Part shown: piece after piece, positions 51,607 through 53,892 of the stretch | How positions within the stretch are numbered: position 1 is the stretch's first letter | How the letters are laid out: each line of letters opens with the position of its first letter | Source: Mycobacterium sp. ACS4054 | GTDB lineage: Bacteria; Actinomycetota; Actinomycetes; Mycobacteriales; Mycobacteriaceae | Direction: 5' to 3' | Assembly: GCF_001667275.1 (NCBI RefSeq) | Contig: NZ_LZHV01000024.1 | Location: forward strand, 1-53,892 | Length of the DNA stretch: 53,892 bases | The notes under the pieces: generated by a model | Databases searched by the model: none | What the model saw: only the letters and a program-made list of their open reading frames with translations | What the model was told of the DNA's origin: nothing | Made by a program: the position numbers and the translations under genes

Positions 51607-52824
51607 GTGTTTGATTTTGGGGTTCTTCCGCCGGAGGTTAATTCGGCGCGGATTTACGCCGGTCCGGGGTCGGGGTCGTTGATGGCGGCGGCGTCGGCGT
51701 GGAATGCGATTGCCGCGGAGTTGCAGTCGGCGGCGTTGAGTTATCAGAGCGTGGTGACGCAGCTGGCCAGTGAGGAGTGGGCGGGCACCGCGTCGGCGGC
51801 GATGGCGGCCGCGGCCACGCCGTATGCGGAGTGGCTGGCCACGACCGCGGGGCAGGCCGAGCAGGCGGCCACCCAGGCCAGTTCGGCGGCGGCGGCGTAT
51901 GAGGCGGTGTTTTCCTCGGTGGTGCCTCCGCCGGTGATCGCGGCCAATCGGGCGTTGGTGCAGCAGTTGCAGGCCACCAATGTGATCGGGCAAAACACCG
52001 GGGCGATCGCGCAGTTGGAGGCCCAGTACGGCGAGTTTTGGGCGCAAGACGCCGGGGCGATGGCGACCTATGCGGCGCAGTCGACGGCGGCGACCAAGGG
52101 CATCACGGCGTTTGCGCCCGCGCCGAAGGTGACCAACGATGCGGGCACGAGCACTCAGGCCGGCACGGTGGCCAACGCGGCGGCCAACACCACCGCGGGC
52201 AACACGGCCAACGCCGTGCAGAAGGCGGCCACCACGGCCACCACGAGCACGACCCAGCAGGCCGCGCAGGCGGCGGCGACCACCACCGATCCGTTCCAGG
52301 AGCTGTGGTTCCTGTTGACCGGCCAGACCACGCTGCCCACCAACCTGGGCACCCTGGTGAACGGTTACAGCCCCTTCGCCGGTCTGTTCTATAACACCGA
52401 GGGTCTGCCGTACTTCAGCATCGGTATGGGCAACAGCTTCGTGCAGATCGCCAAGTCGGTCGGCGCGATCGGGGGCGCGGCCCCCGCGGCGGCCAAGGCC
52501 CTGCCCGGCCTGGGCGGACTCGGTGGTCTGCTCGGTGGCGGCGCCGGTGCGGTGCACCCGGCGGCGGCCATCGGCGGGGCGCCCTCGATCGGCGGCAAGC
52601 TGTCGGTGCCGGTGGCCTGGAACAGCGCCCCGGCCGTGCCGGCGATGGGGCACACCGCGGTCCCGGTCAGCGCGATCAGCGCCGCACCCGAGGCCGCCGG
52701 GGGACCGGGCAACCTGCTCGGCGGCATGCCCCTGGCCGGCGTGGGCAGCGGCACCCACAGCGGCGCCGGCCCCCGCTACGGATTCCGCCCCACCGTCATG
52801 GCCCGACCTCCCTTCGCCGGATAA
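51607..52824 (+). CDS. PPE family protein (PPE-SVP type, ESX-5 locus)
   Basis: The 405-residue protein starts at a GTG with [25 protein letters not shown], nearly identical to the first PPE over the N-terminal 25 residues. The N-terminal PPE domain (about 1-175) is followed by an Ala/Thr/Gln-rich linker and a C-terminal part containing GGKLSVPVAWN, the SVP signature, and the end YGFRPTVMARPPFAG. It is probably exported by ESX-5 together with the PE protein encoded downstream. It corresponds in place to PPE26/PPE27; a closer match is not claimed. Similarity of the two PPE genes suggests duplication. Confidence 0.93.
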   Translation: MFDFGVLPPEVNSARIYAGPGSGSLMAAASAWNAIAAELQSAALSYQSVVTQLASEEWAGTASAAMAAAATPYAEWLATTAGQAEQAATQASSAAAAYEAVFSSVVPPPVIAANRALVQQLQATNVIGQNTGAIAQLEAQYGEFWAQDAGAMATYAAQSTAATKGITAFAPAPKVTNDAGTSTQAGTVANAAANTTAGNTANAVQKAATTATTSTTQQAAQAAATTTDPFQELWFLLTGQTTLPTNLGTLVNGYSPFAGLFYNTEGLPYFSIGMGNSFVQIAKSVGAIGGAAPAAAKALPGLGGLGGLLGGGAGAVHPAAAIGGAPSIGGKLSVPVAWNSAPAVPAMGHTAVPVSAISAAPEAAGGPGNLLGGMPLAGVGSGTHSGAGPRYGFRPTVMARPPFAG

Positions 52825-53228
52825 CGGCTTTCGACCATTCGAACGGGGGGTTAACAAAGTGGGTGCGCCCGGCGTCGTGGGCGGCCGGAGCCGGCGCCTC
52901 GTGGAGGCGCGTCGCGAGCCCGTCCACCCGTTGCTAGCCGGCAAGGGGCAGATAACGGGCAACGAGATTTTTAGCGGGCCTGCCCTGGGAAAGCGGCCCG
53001 CGAGAGGCCTACCAGCACCTTTCGGACGCGGGACGGTCACGGTTTGCTGTGACCATGGTGTAAGGTGCTGCGCTCCCGCTCAGACGCTGTTACTGTGGCG
53101 TTACCAAAAATGAATTCGTCGTACTGCCACGTGAACAGTTGCAAACAGGCGGCTTCCGGAAGCGCTTCAGGGGCCGCCGTCATCTAGTCTCTGCAGAGTC
53201 GGGGATTGATCTTAGGAGGGAACCAAGT
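52825..53228. other. Intergenic region upstream of PE gene
   Basis: No gene is supported in these 404 bp. A nested hairpin at 53013-53070 is described separately. TTAGGAGGGAACC at 53213-53225 is the strong ribosome site of the PE gene. Confidence 0.5.
53013..53070 (+). promoter_or_regulatory. Nested inverted repeats in PPE-PE intergenic region
   Basis: An outer perfect 9-bp stem, CAGCACCTT at 53013-53021 with AAGGTGCTG at 53062-53070, encloses an inner perfect 6-bp stem, GGTCAC at 53035-53040 with GTGACC at 53049-53054. The 58-nt element lies 159 nt before the PE start. As RNA it would fold into a two-tier hairpin; as DNA it offers two concentric operators. It may control the PE-esx unit or end the PPE transcript. 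Confidence 0.45.
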
Positions 53229-53528
53229 ATGTCGTTCGTGACCACACAGCCCGAGGCTCTGGCTGCGGCGGCCGGAAACTTGCAGGCCATCGGCTCAACG
53301 CTGAGCGCACAGAACGCGGCTGCTGCGGCCCCCACGACCGGGGTTGTGCCCGCTGCTGCCGACGAGGTGTCGGCGCTGACGGCGGCGCAGTTCGCAGCGC
53401 ACGCGCAGATGTACCAGGCGGTCAGCGCGCAGGCCGCCGCCATTCACGAGGCGTTCGTGAACACGCTCACCACAAGTTCTGGCTCGTACGCTGCGACCGA
53501 GGCAATCAACGCAGCTGCTGCGGGCTGA
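53229..53528 (+). CDS. PE family protein (PE19-like)
   Basis: The 99-residue protein begins MSFVTTQPEALAAAAGNLQAIGSTL and consists only of the PE domain: two long helices with the Pro-Glu near the N terminus. The C-terminal YxxxD/E secretion signal position is occupied by YAATE in SSGSYAATEAINAAAAG. It is exported by ESX-5 paired with a PPE protein, probably the one encoded upstream. AGGAGGG precedes its ATG. Size and position in front of esxM match PE19 (Rv1791). Confidence 0.93.
   Translation: MSFVTTQPEALAAAAGNLQAIGSTLSAQNAAAAAPTTGVVPAAADEVSALTAAQFAAHAQMYQAVSAQAAAIHEAFVNTLTTSSGSYAATEAINAAAAG

Positions 53529-53892
<364 letters not shown>

Overview
The window is GC-rich actinobacterial DNA from a slow-growing Mycobacterium. 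Supporting signs are a 13E12 (DUF222) gene, PE and PPE genes, an EsxM-type gene and a type VII secretion locus of the ESX-5 kind, which is confined to slow growers. From about 28.7 kb to the right end the gene order follows M. tuberculosis Rv1772 to Rv1792. The set of PE/PPE genes is smaller than in M. tuberculosis, which fits the M. avium complex or a relative; the species is inference.

Left part (1-13.9 kb), accessory: a 13E12 gene cut by the window edge; an operon tetR, cytochrome P450, two M24-family proteins, the second of which has lost most metal ligands; an F420-type nitroreductase; a SigF-family sigma factor preceded by a 22-codon leader ORF that overlaps its start codon, followed by a lipoprotein and a DUF2231 membrane protein; an SDR; a duplicated YbjQ-domain protein; a cutinase; two TetR regulators; a methyltransferase.

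Middle part (13.9-27.1 kb), catabolic: a cobalt-type nitrile hydratase operon (beta, alpha, activator) and a large minus-strand operon. In transcription order the latter encodes a mycofactocin-type SDR, thiamine-diphosphate dehydrogenase E1 alpha and E1 beta, a 78-residue free-standing lipoyl domain, an enoyl-CoA hydratase-family protein, an acyl-CoA synthetase, a Rieske oxygenase and a KstD-like flavoprotein. A class III CoA transferase is divergent from it, and a second paralogous crotonase lies beyond its far end. The substrate is unknown. The set suggests ring hydroxylation and desaturation, CoA activation, hydration and C-C cleavage of a cyclic diketone or 2-oxo acid. This is the best candidate for an undescribed system.

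Right part (27.2-53.9 kb): a wax ester synthase/DGAT; the Rv1772-Rv1775-like group (IclR regulator, bicovalent flavin oxidase, phloretin-hydrolase-like protein); a remnant of a CGNR zinc-finger gene; Rv1779c- and Rv1780-like genes; a cytochrome b/sulfite-oxidase-type fusion; lipoprotein, SnoaL-like and luciferase-like genes; malQ; then ESX-5: eccB5, eccC5, cyp143, ferredoxin, two PPE genes, one PE gene and the start of esxM. Four copies of an ATGAAC-containing repeat at an exact 21-bp period follow the ferredoxin gene, and a nested hairpin lies between the second PPE gene and the PE gene.
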